From Pegea sp. RAD2-039 (Eukaryota; Chordata; Thaliacea; Salpida; Salpidae), in NCBI GenBank assembly GCA_034620365.1, contig JAQGEQ010000127.1, positions 35,883 through 99,882 of the forward strand: a stretch of 64,000 nt of DNA. The letters run 5' to 3'. The first letter of the stretch is position 1. Every line of letters begins with the position of its first letter. The translations under genes were made by a program, and so were the position numbers. Below the pieces are notes generated by a model, which made no database searches, was not told the DNA's origin, and saw only the letters and a list, made by a program, of their open reading frames with translations. Below, one piece after another: positions 11,166-22,925 of this stretch.

Positions 11166-14100
11166 CTACAGCTTCTGAAAATGAAAAATAAAATAAATGA
11201 ACAAAAGTTTTATTTTTCAATTAAAATTAAATGATAAAAGCAAATAGATTATAGAATGTTTTTTATATTGGTAAATTATAACACAAAAGTTAGGTTTTCA
11301 AATAAATAAGAAATAAAATAAGTAAATCATATAAAAGATAAAATTTCAGTTTACATTTTCTTACGCATCCACAAGTAAAAACTCGAATCAAAAGGTTTCT
11401 AAATCTCTTCTTCTTCTGCAAATTGTTTTTTAAATTAAATACTTTATTTAATTCATGTTATAGAACTAAAGATTCCTAATTTAATAAAATAAAATTCAGA
11501 GAAATTAAAATTTTGTTAAATAGAAATTAATTGCTTCAATATTCTTTAATTAATATTTAGCATCATGTATTAGTCTTAACTTACAGATAATTTTTTGATG
11601 GCATCTTTTTTCCCGGTTTCAACCTTGTTTTTCTGCATTGAACAACATAATTTTACAATTTAATTTAAGAAAAATCATTTTCACTATAAGCACTAACTTA
11701 TTAATAATAATTATAAACCATGATATATGTAACTGATAAACGAAATCAAACTTACCGGTCTGCTTTCGACATTTATATTCTTAGGTTCTTCATCTGGGAT
11801 ATTTTGATCCTGAATAAAAAAATTAAGGTTTAATTGAAGTTGACTGAAATAATAATATCAATTCTATATTCAAGTTGTAGTTTAAAAAATTTGTCTAAAG
11901 TAGTGACAATAATTTTATTAGTGTTATGTTTTCACAGAAATATTAAACAGAATTATTATTTAAATCAGAAAAAAACTTTTCAAATAAAACCATTATAATA
12001 TCAACATTAAATCACAACTAACTGGTTTGCTTTCAACATTTTGAATATTGCTATTATCAACTATGCTTTGTTTCTGAAAAAAATAAAGAATTAATTAATC
12101 AACTTTACTTTTAATATAGTACAAATAACTAAATTTTCATTAATAAATTTTTTATATTAAACCTGTTTATAAAAACAGGAAGATATATTTTTGAATAGAA
12201 CAACAAATAGAAACAATCATTTTCACTAACTGTATTAGGTTCTGAAATTATCGAAGTGACTTTGCTTTCTATTTCATCGTTTTCAATCTAAAATCATAAA
12301 TAAATATTTTCAGTAAGTTTTAAGAAGGCAAAATTATATTTAAAACAAAATAAATTAGGTTTAAGATCAAATTATTATTTACCAAAACTAGATTCACCAA
12401 ATTATTGCTGGTTTCTCCGCAATCGGTTTTCTACAAAAAAATGTTATCTTTTATCTTTTGAAAGTTGTAAATGTTAAAAGATTGTTTATTTTTCTCCTGA
12501 AGATATCTATTATTTAATTAAATTTATATAACTTGAAGTAAAATTATTACTAACAAAAACTATATACAATAATTAATAAACAAAATGGCTGATGATGAAA
12601 TAATCACAAAAACTAACCAATGAGGAGATTGAACACTTGTCACTGTCACATCTCTTGATAGCATTTGATTTCTAAGGAAAACATTTGTTAAAAACTGTAA
12701 GAAAACTGTTCAAATTTATTTTACTACTATTATGAAAATCGTTAGTGGTTTTAAAAAGTTGTTTTCTAGTTTAATTTTCGTTTTAATGTTATACAATTTA
12801 ATTTTGTTTTTGTAAGGTAGTTAATTTGATTATATTTAACTTAATTCATGACTAAAAGAATGATTTAAACTCCATTAAAACTAAAATCAGAGAAATTAAT
12901 CGTTTATAGAGAGGTAGAAATTAATTACTGTAAATTTTGTACGTTATATTTAACATAATGTTTTAGTGTTAATTTACAGATAACTTTTTCGAGTTATCTT
13001 TTTATAAGCTCCAAATACGTTTTCTTGCATTAAACAACTTAAATTTACAATTTATCTTGAGAAGCATCAAATTTTGATACAAACAATAACTTGTCAATAA
13101 TAATTATAAAGAGTCATTTATGTAACTGACAAAGAAAAGCTGAATAACCAAACTTACCGGTTTGCTTTCAATAATAATATTCTTAGGTTTTTCATCTGGG
13201 ATATTTTGATCCTGAAAAAAATGATTAACATTTAAATGAAATTGAGAGAAAAAATAAGATTGATTTTATGTTGAAGTCGTAATTTATAAAAGTTGTCTAA
13301 TGTAGTGACAAAAATTTTATTAGTTTGATTTTTTTACAAGAAATTTACAGAGAGTTAATATTTAAATCAGAAAAAACTTGTAAAGTAAAACTATTATAAT
13401 ATTAACATTAAATCACAACTAACTGGTTTGCTTTCAACATTTTGAATATTGTTATTATCATCTATACCATGTTTCTGAAAAAAATAAAATAATAATTAAT
13501 CAGTTATAATTTTAATATAGTAAAACCAGCAAATAAATCTGCAACAGAGATACAAACAAATAATTATTACGTTTTGTTTTCTTTTATGTCAAAACTTTAA
13601 AGGAATATAAAAATTAGTTTGATTAATTTAACAACAAACTGAAGCTAAATCAAAAAGTTTAAAATCAATAAATCATTTTTAAACTATTAATTGAATGAAA
13701 AATTTAATATTCTATTGTATGATAATGACAATCTAGTAAGTTTTTGAAACGAAACTAAAATGGTTTTACTCTTTGTCTAAAAGCTATTAAACCAGTTTCT
13801 ATAAGTTTATCTTCTATATTATAAATAAATTTAATGAATCAGTAACTTTTATTTATATCCTTAATAGCTAACTCTAAATTAATTTTATTCTTAAATTTAC
13901 AATAATCTTGGTTTTGGTCAAAAGAACAAAAAGAAATAATCAATTTTCACTTACTGTATCCGGTTCTGAAATTATCGCAGTGACTTTGCTTTTCATTTCA
14001 TCTTTTTCAATCTAAAATTATAAATAAATATTTTCAGTAAGTTTTAATAAGGCAAATTTATATTTAAAATAAAAGAAATTAGGTTTAGGATCAAATTAGT

Positions 14101-17100
14101 ACTTACCAAAACTGGATTCACCAAATTATTGCTGGTTTCTTCGCTATCGGCTTTCTAAAAAAGACAAGTTTATCTTTTATTATTTGAAAGTAACAAAAAC
14201 AACTTATTTGATGTTTTCATAGAAACAACTATTATCTAATTAAATTTATTTAACCTGAAATATAGTTATAACTAAAAAAAACCTTTTTAAGAATTAATAA
14301 GCAAAATGACTGATAATAAATTAATCACAGAAACTAACCAATGAGGAGATTGACCAGATGTCACTTTGACTTTTCTTGCTAGCATTTGATTCCTAAAGAA
14401 AATATTTGTTAAAAACTATATGAAAATTATTCAAATTTACATTACTAATTTTCTGTAATAAGTTAGTTGTTTCAATAAAGTATTTTTATGTTTTATCATT
14501 TTTCAAGTTATAAGATTTAATTTTGTTTTTGTAAAGTGGTTAATTTGATTTTACTTAACTTAATTCATGAATAAAAATGATTTTAAAATTATTAAAACAA
14601 AATTCAGAGGTAATAAATTTTATTGGGAGTTAGAAATTAATTGCTTTACATTTTTATGTTCTATTTAACATCAGGTATTAGTGTTAACTAACACATATTT
14701 TTTTAGAGTTATTTTTCTTATAAATTAGCAAAAACACCAAAATATTTGATCGTTTCATGAAAACAACAATTATTTAATCAAATTTATATAACTTGAACCA
14801 AAGTTGTGACTAACAAAAACTATACATCAGAATTTATAAACAAAATGACTGATGATAAATTAATCACAGAAACTAACCAATGAGGAGATTGAACTCCTGT
14901 CACTTTGACTTTCCTTTTTAGCTTTTTGTTCCTAAAGAAAGAATTTGTTAAAATCTATATGAAAATTGTTCAAATTTACTTTACTACTTTTCTCTAATAA
15001 GTTAATGGTTTGAATAAGGTATTTTCAAGTTTATCATTTTTCAAGTTATAAGATTTAATTTTGTCTATGTAAAATAGTTAATTTTACTTTATTTAACGTA
15101 ATTATTGACTATAAAAAAAGATTTTAAATTCATTAAAATGAAATTCAGAGATTTTAAAAGTTTATGGAGAGATAGAAAATAATTGCTTTAAATTTTTTAC
15201 GTTATATTCAAAATCACGTATAAGTTTTTACTTACAGCTCTTATTCTCAAAAAATTTCTCTTGAAAATCTCGAAAGCTGTTTCCTGCATTGAACAACTTA
15301 AATTTATAATTGAGAAGACTCATTTTTATATAAACATTAACTTGTTATCAATAATTTCTCAAAAGTTACACATTTATATCTGATAAACAACAACCAAATA
15401 ACCAAACTTACCGGTTTGCTTTCAACATTTATATTCTTAGGTTCTTCATATGGGATATTTTGATGCTGAAAAAAATGATTGAAATTTAAATAAAGTTGAG
15501 AGCAAAAATAATATTAATTTTATGTTGAAAACGTAATTTATAAAACATTTCTAAAGTAGTTATAACAAATTTATTACTTTAATTTTTTCAGTAATATTAC
15601 AGAGAATTTATCTTTAAATCAAAAAAAAACTTGTGAAGTAAAACCATTTCATTATCAATATTAAATCAAAACTAACTGGTTTGCTTTCAACATTTTGAAT
15701 ATTGCTATTATCACCTATGCTTTGTTCCTGAAAACAATGAAAGAAAAATTAGTCTGTTTTTATTCTAATATAGTAAAAACAGCAAATGAAATAGCAACAA
15801 AGGTACAAGCTATTAAATTGTTATTTTCTTTTATATCAAAAATGTTAATAATAATGAAAATTAGTTTGATTAAATTAAAAATGAATTGAAGTTAAATCAT
15901 AAATTTTTTATTTCTAAACTATTAATGAATGAAATATTAAATAATCTGTAGTATGATAATGACAATCTAGTGAGTTTTTGAATAGAAGCTATAATGGTTT
16001 GCTCTTTGTCTGAAAGCAATCAAATCAGCTTCTATAAGATTATCTTCTATATTATCAATAAACTTAATGAAAAATTAAATCAGTAGCTTGTATTTAGATC
16101 TGTAATAATTATTTCAATAACTTGTTTAACATTAAAATTTACAATGTTTTAGTTTTTAGATCAAAGAAACAAATAGAAATGGTAATTTTTCACTAACTGT
16201 ATCAGGTTCTGAAATTATCGCTGTGACTTTGCTTTTCATTTTATCGTTTTCAATCTAAAATCATAAATAAATATTTTCAGTAAGTTTTAATAAGGCAAAT
16301 TTACATTTAAAGGAAAATAAATTAGGTTTACGATCAAATTAGTATTTACCAAAACTGGATTCACCAAATTATTGTTGGTTTCTGAGCAATCGGTTTCCTA
16401 GAAATTACAACTTTATGTTTTATCTTTTAAAAGTAGCAAAAAAGTTTTGATATCATTGTATACAAAACCAAGTATTTAATTCAGTTATCATAACTTGAAA
16501 AAAAGTTCTTAGAAACAAAAAGTACATATAAGATTTAATAAACAAAATGGGTGATGATAAATTAATCACAGAAACTAACCCATGAGGAGATTGAAGAGCT
16601 GTCACTGTCACATTCCTTGAGTAACTCTAATAACTATAGAAAATATGTATTGACAACCATTTTTAAACTACTCAAATATTTTTTACTACTTTTTTGTAAT
16701 AAGTTAGTGGTTTAATTAAAGTATTTTCAAGTTTTATCATTTATCAAAATAATAAATTACAATTTTGTTTTGTAAAATAATTAATTTGATTACAATCTTG
16801 TTGACTTTAAACTACAACCTTCAGTTTCAAATTTTTTTAGCAGCTTAAACATAACTTTAAAACTAATAGTTTAAACAATTTAAGCTAATGCTAAAATCGG
16901 AAAACCACCTTAAATAAAAGACTGACATTGAACCTTAATTTAAAGTAATCTAAACTTAAGATATGTTTTTCGTTAACACATCATAGCTAGAAAGAAAACT
17001 GATTTTTTGTATAACTGTGATATATTTTATTTGAGTGTATTTGAGTTTTATATTTTGTGTCTCTGTATAATTGTTATAATTGTTTAGTCTATGAAAAGCT

Positions 17101-18750
17101 CGAATAATTAGTATTTTATAGAATAAAAGCGAATGATACTCAAATTATACAAATGCAAGTGAAGCAGCAAAAGAAGTTAAATTTGTTTCACAAACATTAA
17201 TACAATCAATTTAACAAACGGATAAAAACTTTTAAATTAGAATCACAGACAAACTGAATCTAGAAGAAACAGAAACTCACGCTGGAAGGTTTCAAATCAT
17301 CACCACCATCTTCCAAATCAGTCAACTGAAAAATATTTCCCAGTTTTACATATTTTACTTCTACTTAAATTATTTTGTTTTAAAAGTATTGAAAGTTCAA
17401 CAAATATTTGATTTTAATCTGATTTAATTTCAATATGACCATTATTATTTTATTAAAGATGAATAATTAATCTTTTATATAGTTAAAAAAATAAACAAAT
17501 AGTTTTATAATGTACATATTTTATATCAACGGTTAAAATTTACCATTTCTTTTTCTTCTTCAATAACTTCAACAACTGATGAGGTTTCCTATAAGAAATA
17601 GAGTTAAACAAAAACTGTAATAACTTATTCAGTCAACTGTTATCATTTATTAATTTGCATTAAGTATGAATAAGGATGAATCAAATACTTTCTGATAAAA
17701 TACTAAAATTATATTTACCAATCAGTCTTAAAACTACTACAAAAGACAAGCAAGTGTTATCAATAAGGAAAATGTTTATTTAACTCACTGTATTGAAGTC
17801 TATAGCATTTTCAACAATATCCCCAACAACAACTTTGTTAACAGCTGAAAATATTTTTAATTTTGTATTAATACTTAAAATTCTACTTTTTAATTGAAAA
17901 CATAAACAAAACTATGACCAAAAAGTAACAAGTTTCAGAAAAATCAGATTAAATTTATTATTTTTAGAACAAACATTTTGTCTGTTACACTTACTTAGGT
18001 ACTTCATGTATTCCAACTAAAAATAAAATCATAAGTTATTTTTACTTAATAACAGAATCTTTTAATTAAAAAATAAATTCTGCAAGGGTTTATTGAATCA
18101 AATATAATTAAATGAGCTTGAAAAAGTAAATACTTGATATATTATTAGGTGTTTTTAACATAATAATTGAAATAAATCATTTTACCAACAAACATTTCCA
18201 TTGTTGCAGGTTAAAAATATTTTGTTGAATTGTACCTAAAAATTTTTATATGTTAATATATGAGGTTAGAATCAATTAATTAATTCTCTAACCTTTAAAT
18301 TTCGTTTGTTCAAAATTACCTTTAAATAAAAATGTAGTTTTAAAAACTTATTATCAGTTGCATTAAGACATTTAAGTTAAAATATAATCATTTAAAACAA
18401 AAGTAAACTTACCAAACAATGATATTTCAAACAATACTAATTTTGGCTGAAATATAAAAAATTAGTTAATTTGAACAAAGCAAGCTTGTTATCAATTTTA
18501 GAATAGTTATTTGAAAGTGATATTAATAAAGTTAACAATTTTATTTACTTACCAGTTTAAAATAGATATCGTTTAAATGTAGGTGATTCACTTCATATAA
18601 GTGAACTTCCATAGTATGATCTAATATCAAAATAATAATATTTAAATATGAACTACAAAGTGTTAATGTTATTTATGATTTATTACAAAGTTAAAAAAGA
18701 AAGTAATAGATTGAAAAATACTTACTAAGTAAGTCTAGTCGCTTATCCAT
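11166..18750 (-). CDS. Microexon gene, right-arm copy, complete 28-exon model
   Basis: Spliced model on the minus strand: 18726-18750 (ATG), 18553-18620, 18413-18446, 18186-18235, 17995-18016, 17789-17844, 17544-17588, 17281-17325, 16580-16633, 16350-16397, 16198-16254, 15677-15727, 15412-15465, 15236-15283, 14878-14931, 14339-14392, 14107-14154, 13955-14011, 13424-13474, 13158-13211, 12618-12671, 12383-12430, 12231-12287, 12023-12073, 11756-11809, 11585-11632, 11365-11415 and 11166-11174. The sum is 1,347 bases, or 448 residues. The first six exons change phase but join without a stop. From the seventh on, every exon is phase 0. The protein begins MDKRLDLLNHTMEVHLY and has no clear signal peptide. 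The middle is a threefold repeat of six exon types rich in Asp, Glu, Lys and Ser. The end is basic with a CGC motif. The architecture recalls microexon genes of some parasites and aphid effectors, but the sequence is not recognised. Confidence 0.75.
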
Positions 18751-19979
18751 CTCGAAAAATAAATATTTCTATCTGGTGAAAAGATATTTTTAAATAGCAA
18801 GACGTAAAATTGCTTTTGACAACTACTTTTTAATTATACACTTTTAAGATTAACTTAGTTAGCGATGAAAGCTATTAATTATATCCTAGTATTTTCGCAT
18901 ATTTTAAAATAACAACAAACTAAAACTGCTTAATAACATTCGAAAGTAACCAAATAAACAATTTGAGATTACTAACAACTTTGTTTGCGATCTCAAAATA
19001 TCTAACCTAAACATTAAAAATTAAATAGAATAATTGCATAATTTCTACTTTAAAATTGATATAAAGTATAAATCGATACTAAGTTATTCAGTAACTTTCT
19101 AAATTAATAATTTAATCAAGAATATTTCATAATTCTCAAATATAATTAAAAACTTTGAAAGATTTACTTATTTATTTTAATTTAATTAAGTTTTAAAAGA
19201 TCGATGTACAAACCTCAATAAAGTAGACAATTAAAAGAAAAACTTTTTTACAAGTGAGTTATGAAATATTGGTTATTACGTCATAGATGCTAATATCGTT
19301 GTCAAAATAATTCAAGTTAGCTCGTTATTAACATTAAAAGAATTAGTTATCTTGATTAATTGAATATTTCTTTTATCTTTCATTATTATCAAATCATTTT
19401 AAACAACTCATTAACCAAAACTCAAAAACACTTTTGTAAAAATATTTGATTAAATAACCTAACGTGATCAGCTACAATTTTTCCATAATAATAATTAGCA
19501 AAGACAAAACTAACAATGAACTTACAAACAGTTAGCTGAAGAACTTACTTCTAATCTTAAGATCGCTGGTTCTTAAACTTTTCATAATCAGTCTCTAGGC
19601 TTTCTTGAAATACTTTTAATATAAATAAATTAGCATAAACCGGCAAGATTTTGATAAAATTGTGATAGTTTATAACTATAAGACATCTAAGACTACGTTT
19701 TATAAATATGCATCTACCATTCTATCAAAGTAGGTGTTTAATTGCGTGCTGCTAGGAGCAGAGTTGGTTTGTAAAGACAAGTTTTTCTATAGTTGATGCT
19801 ACTCAGCTTAAAGAAAACTCTAAAAATAAATTTGTTTGTTTCTAAATTAAAGTGATCTACTTGTTTTTGTCATTTATTTAAATATGACTTTGGAATTAAA
19901 TAAACTGAATAGATGATTATGAATTAAATTAAATTGTAATAATTAAATAAATTAAAAAAAAATTAAAACAAAGAAATTA
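18751..19979 (-). promoter_or_regulatory. 5' region of microexon gene with possible leader exon
   Basis: A good donor (GTAAGTTC, exon end at 19549) and an acceptor at 18773-18775 would join a leader exon to 22 untranslated bases before the ATG at 18750. A TATA-like string, TATTTATAAAAC, reads on the minus strand at 19697-19708, about 150 bases upstream of that donor. The leader would contain a short upstream ORF beginning MKSLRTSD that ends soon after the join. This is inference from signals only; no transcript evidence is available. The rest of the stretch shows no other gene. Confidence 0.35.
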
Positions 19980-20150
19980 AGATCCGAAGATGGAAAGTGA
20001 ATACTAAAATACTTCCAGTTGTAATTGGTGCATTAGGAATAACATCAAAAGAATTTGAAAAGTTCACTAAAAATACTTTGAAAAAATCAAGGAGCTGAAA
20101 TTCAAATTGGGAACAGCGCACATACTACGTACAAGTTTTGATGCTTAATT
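19980..20150 (+). mobile_element. LINE C-terminal remnant
   Basis: The translation reads KILPVVIGALG (20006-20038), then after a frame change IQIG and GTAHILRTSFDA followed by a stop near 20148. This is the characteristic tail, after the reverse transcriptase, of a common family of animal non-LTR elements (PVVIGALG, then GTAHILR). It is short and frameshifted, so dead. Confidence 0.55.
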
Positions 20151-20965
20151 AAATTTAGAACTTTTCTGACTTCTTTTTTACTTGTAACCTAATTTCACTG
20201 TTTGATATCACCCAGAAAACTACGTATCTTAACCAAATCTTTACTGTTATTAAATATTTCCCATCTTTACCTTTTTTGATTATTAGTAAATGTTCGACTT
20301 TTCAATTTGACGTTAATTTTGAGTTTAATTTCGATAATATATAAATTTCAAGCAGAATTTGAATAATTTAATTATTCAACATTTCTTAGTTATAAAAAAT
20401 AATCTAATAAATATTTAGTTATTAAAATAATTTAAGAAATTAAACTGAATTATAAAATAAAGTAATAAAACTGAAAAGAAATTATTGAAGAATAAGTTAG
20501 AATGTTAAAATCTAAAAATCAATTAAATAAGAACAAAATTTTCAAGTTTAAAAGTTTTAAATTGATTGTAATCAGATATCGACCCTGAAAAACTATTGGT
20601 AATTGTAGCAGCATATCGAAGATTTAATATTTAAAGACATTATCTTTAAAAGACTTTTTTTTGGATCACATTTTTATTTTCAAAAATTTATTTTCTTCGA
20701 ATGATGAAAACATGATAAAGAATTTATTTAAAAAGTCAATATTTAGATCTAACTAGAACTTTTTAACATCTTCTTTATTTACAAAATAAGAATATAAGAT
20801 TGTTATAAATAGTAATGAAAATCGGTTTTAGAGATTTTTAAAGTGCTCGTTGATAGTGATTAAGCGTGGCAGAAAGAAGAAACTTTAAAAAAGCAAAAAG
20901 CTCAGATACTATTTACTCTAACATATAATTAAGTTGTTAAGATAAATGCGCGAAAATATATCAGA
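20151..20965. other. AT-rich intergenic stretch
   Basis: No coding, RNA or repeat feature could be supported. Confidence 0.4.
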
Positions 20966-20969
20966 CAAA

Positions 20970-21970
20970 AAGATAAATCATTTCTTTCTTCGTGGACGAT
21001 TTCGGCCTTTTTTATTTTGGCATCAATTAATTGCTGCGCTCTTCGCTTTAGATCAGCTCTTGTAGGAGCTGCTGTGTCATCATCACTATCTTCCTCATCT
21101 GAGGATATTCAACTATTATAAATTTGTTGGCGAGTTTGTTCCGCAAACCTTCTAATGTATCAATTTTAGTTGTTGTTGGTAAAACAATTCTGGTGTTGTA
21201 AGAAGGAAGTTTTGTTTCAATCGAACTTTGAAACTGAAAAAAGTTTGAAAATAAAAGTTTTTCAAAAGTTAAATTCGAACCTCATTATCTCCATTTGACG
21301 TAGAATTGAAGGTATTTCAGTGCCGTCAAGATCTTCTAGAGGTTTCAATAACTTCTCTTCAGAAGAAGATAAAAGATTAAGGACACATGCGTAATATTTT
21401 CCTTTTTTAGCTCTTCAAGATGGTTTTGTGTCTCTCCTTGAGAACGGAATCTCGTTACAACCTCCTGAAATAAAATTTGTGAGTTTTAAATCAACTCTTA
21501 TGAAATAAAACCTGAATCCCTGAGACTCCAGTCGCTTCCTTAATACACAAAAACGCTTCTTCATAAGATGAAATCTTCTTCTCTTTATCTTCTTCAGTCA
21601 TTTGATGTTTAGATGGATCTCCAAGCGTCTCTTGTTCTTGAGCTTGTGCTCTTTGAAGCTAGAAAATATTTTATGAATAGAAACAGAAAAGTAGTAAATT
21701 TCTAACCCTGCGTTCGACTCTTTCAGCTTGAGCTTTCTTCTATTCAGCGAGAGCTTTCAACTGATTCAGGGCAACTTTTCGTTCCCTGCGTTCTCTAAAC
21801 ACAAAAAGCACCTTCATCCACCAAACACAAGATTTGTTTGTAAGACAAGTTATTGACTTGGTGTTGGTGGCCGAGGAGTTTTTACAAGTCAAGGTGCTAG
21901 AAGCAAGTGAGTCTTCAGCATCTTCAACCACTAAAATACTTTGTTGACTTATAAATACAAATGTTATCAA
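20970..21970 (-). pseudogene. Outer dynein arm docking-type coiled-coil pseudogene
   Basis: Minus-strand exon-like blocks: about 21707-21797, 21512-21658, 21281-21464 and 20970-21233. They have usable splice sites and a coiled-coil sequence. The second block ends SSYEEAF, CIKEATGVSGIQ, and the third begins EVVTRFRSQGETQNHLEEL. The pattern AFxxIKxATGVSxxxEVVxRFxxQxET followed by a heptad-rich segment is typical of the CCDC63/CCDC114/ODAD docking proteins of motile cilia. The first block has an in-frame TAG within ALAE-stop-KKAQAERVERR. The third and last blocks need frame changes to continue; the last reads SDEEDSDDDTAAPTRADLK in a second frame. It is therefore broken. It sits just beyond the 3' end of the LINE at 22.1 kb. 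The exact paralogue is uncertain. Confidence 0.5.
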
Positions 21971-22114
21971 GTTGAGATAGTTTTACTCAATTCGAAATAT
22001 GTTCTCACCTCAGAAAAAAGCTGTATATCCATATAATCATAAGTAGACAAGACTTTATTTGATGATGGGTGTATTTGGCGAATAGATGCGGCTGCAACCA
22101 ACAACAGAAATGTC

Positions 22115-22925
22115 TTTATTTATTTATTTATTTATTTATTACAATAAATGTGAAGGAGGGTGCCTAAAGAGAGCACCTCTCGCTAACACACATTCTCACA
22201 AATTAGATCTATTTGACGTGTAAACGAAAAAGTATATGACAATGAAGAATTGCACAGAATCATAGTATTGTAAAAGAGAAAAATTCACAGTTTAGAAATG
22301 GCAATGTTGGCGATATTATAACAATTCAGCTTTTTCTTGAACAGCATAAGTGATTTTGACATGACAATCTCTGATGGCAGATTGTTCCATGTACTGATTG
22401 TGCGGTATGAGAAAAAACTTAATCTGGTTAACGTAGCTGGTGGAGTGGGCTTATTAAGATGTAATTTATGTCTTCTAAGTTGATATAACTTGAGGGAGGG
22501 ACTAATGGAGAAAAAGTCATCAAACTGAAGATCAATTAGGTTGTGAATAATTTTAAAAATCAGAATAAGGTCGTATTTAATTCTTCGGATTTCCAAAGTA
22601 TCTAGATTGAAGAAGCTGAGACGATGCTTATAACTCTCGTATTTAATATTAAGTTTCCTGCAAACCAATCTCGTAAATTTTGCCTGAACAGATTCGATTT
22701 TTCTGATATCACCAACTTGATATGGCATCCATGCACTGACATTGTATTCAAGAATAGGGCGTATGTACAGTTTGAAAAGGTTCACGTAAAACCATGGATT
22801 TTTAGAATTAAAAGTCTTTATGATGAGGTGGACAAGCCTGATAGATTTTCCAAAGATTCTGGAAACATAACTGTGCCATTTGAAGTCAGATGTCAGAGTA
22901 ATGCCGAGGTCTATGACTTTATCCA
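22115..22925 (-). mobile_element. 5'-truncated LINE with RT C-terminal domain
   Basis: The minus-strand ORF of 213 codons (22285-22926) ends in a stop. It carries the region C-terminal to the RT catalytic core of a CR1/Jockey-like element: DLGITLTSDFKWHSYV, then RPILEYNVSAWMPY, a central FNLDTLEIRRIKYDL, FFSYRTISTWNNLPSEIV and the end KLNCYNIANIAISKL. After the stop come about 170 bases of 3' untranslated region with a hairpin, then an AAAT repeat tail ending at 22115. The 5' truncation falls inside an RME-8 exon at about 22926. The ORF is uninterrupted, so the insertion is fairly young. A near-identical 3' end lies at 60976-61167. Confidence 0.88.
22154..22181 (-). promoter_or_regulatory. 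LINE 3' UTR hairpin
   Basis: GGTGC and GCACC arms surround a short CTCTTTAG-type loop, placed about 35 bases before the AAAT tail. The same hairpin is present in the second copy at 61107-61131. Such 3' stem-loops commonly serve as recognition sites for the element's own reverse transcriptase; that role is inferred here. Confidence 0.55.

Larger units (their letters stand above)
10060..17517 (-). repeat. Right arm of giant inverted repeat
   Basis: Mirror copy of the left arm. It holds one tRNA-Asp gene and the 3' three-quarters of the minus-strand microexon gene. The outer limit of 17517 is only where the window cuts the partner, so the true arm may be longer. Introns are conserved about as well as exons. 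That fits a fairly recent duplication or continuing conversion between arms rather than purifying selection on two separate genes. The two arms are separated by about 2 kb of unpaired sequence. Confidence 0.95.

Noticed and set aside
1..17517. Foldback DNA transposon or giant element with terminal inverted repeats
   Set aside because: The arms contain an intron-rich gene and tRNA genes, with no transposase, integrase or polymerase in the loop. A segmental inverted duplication is simpler.
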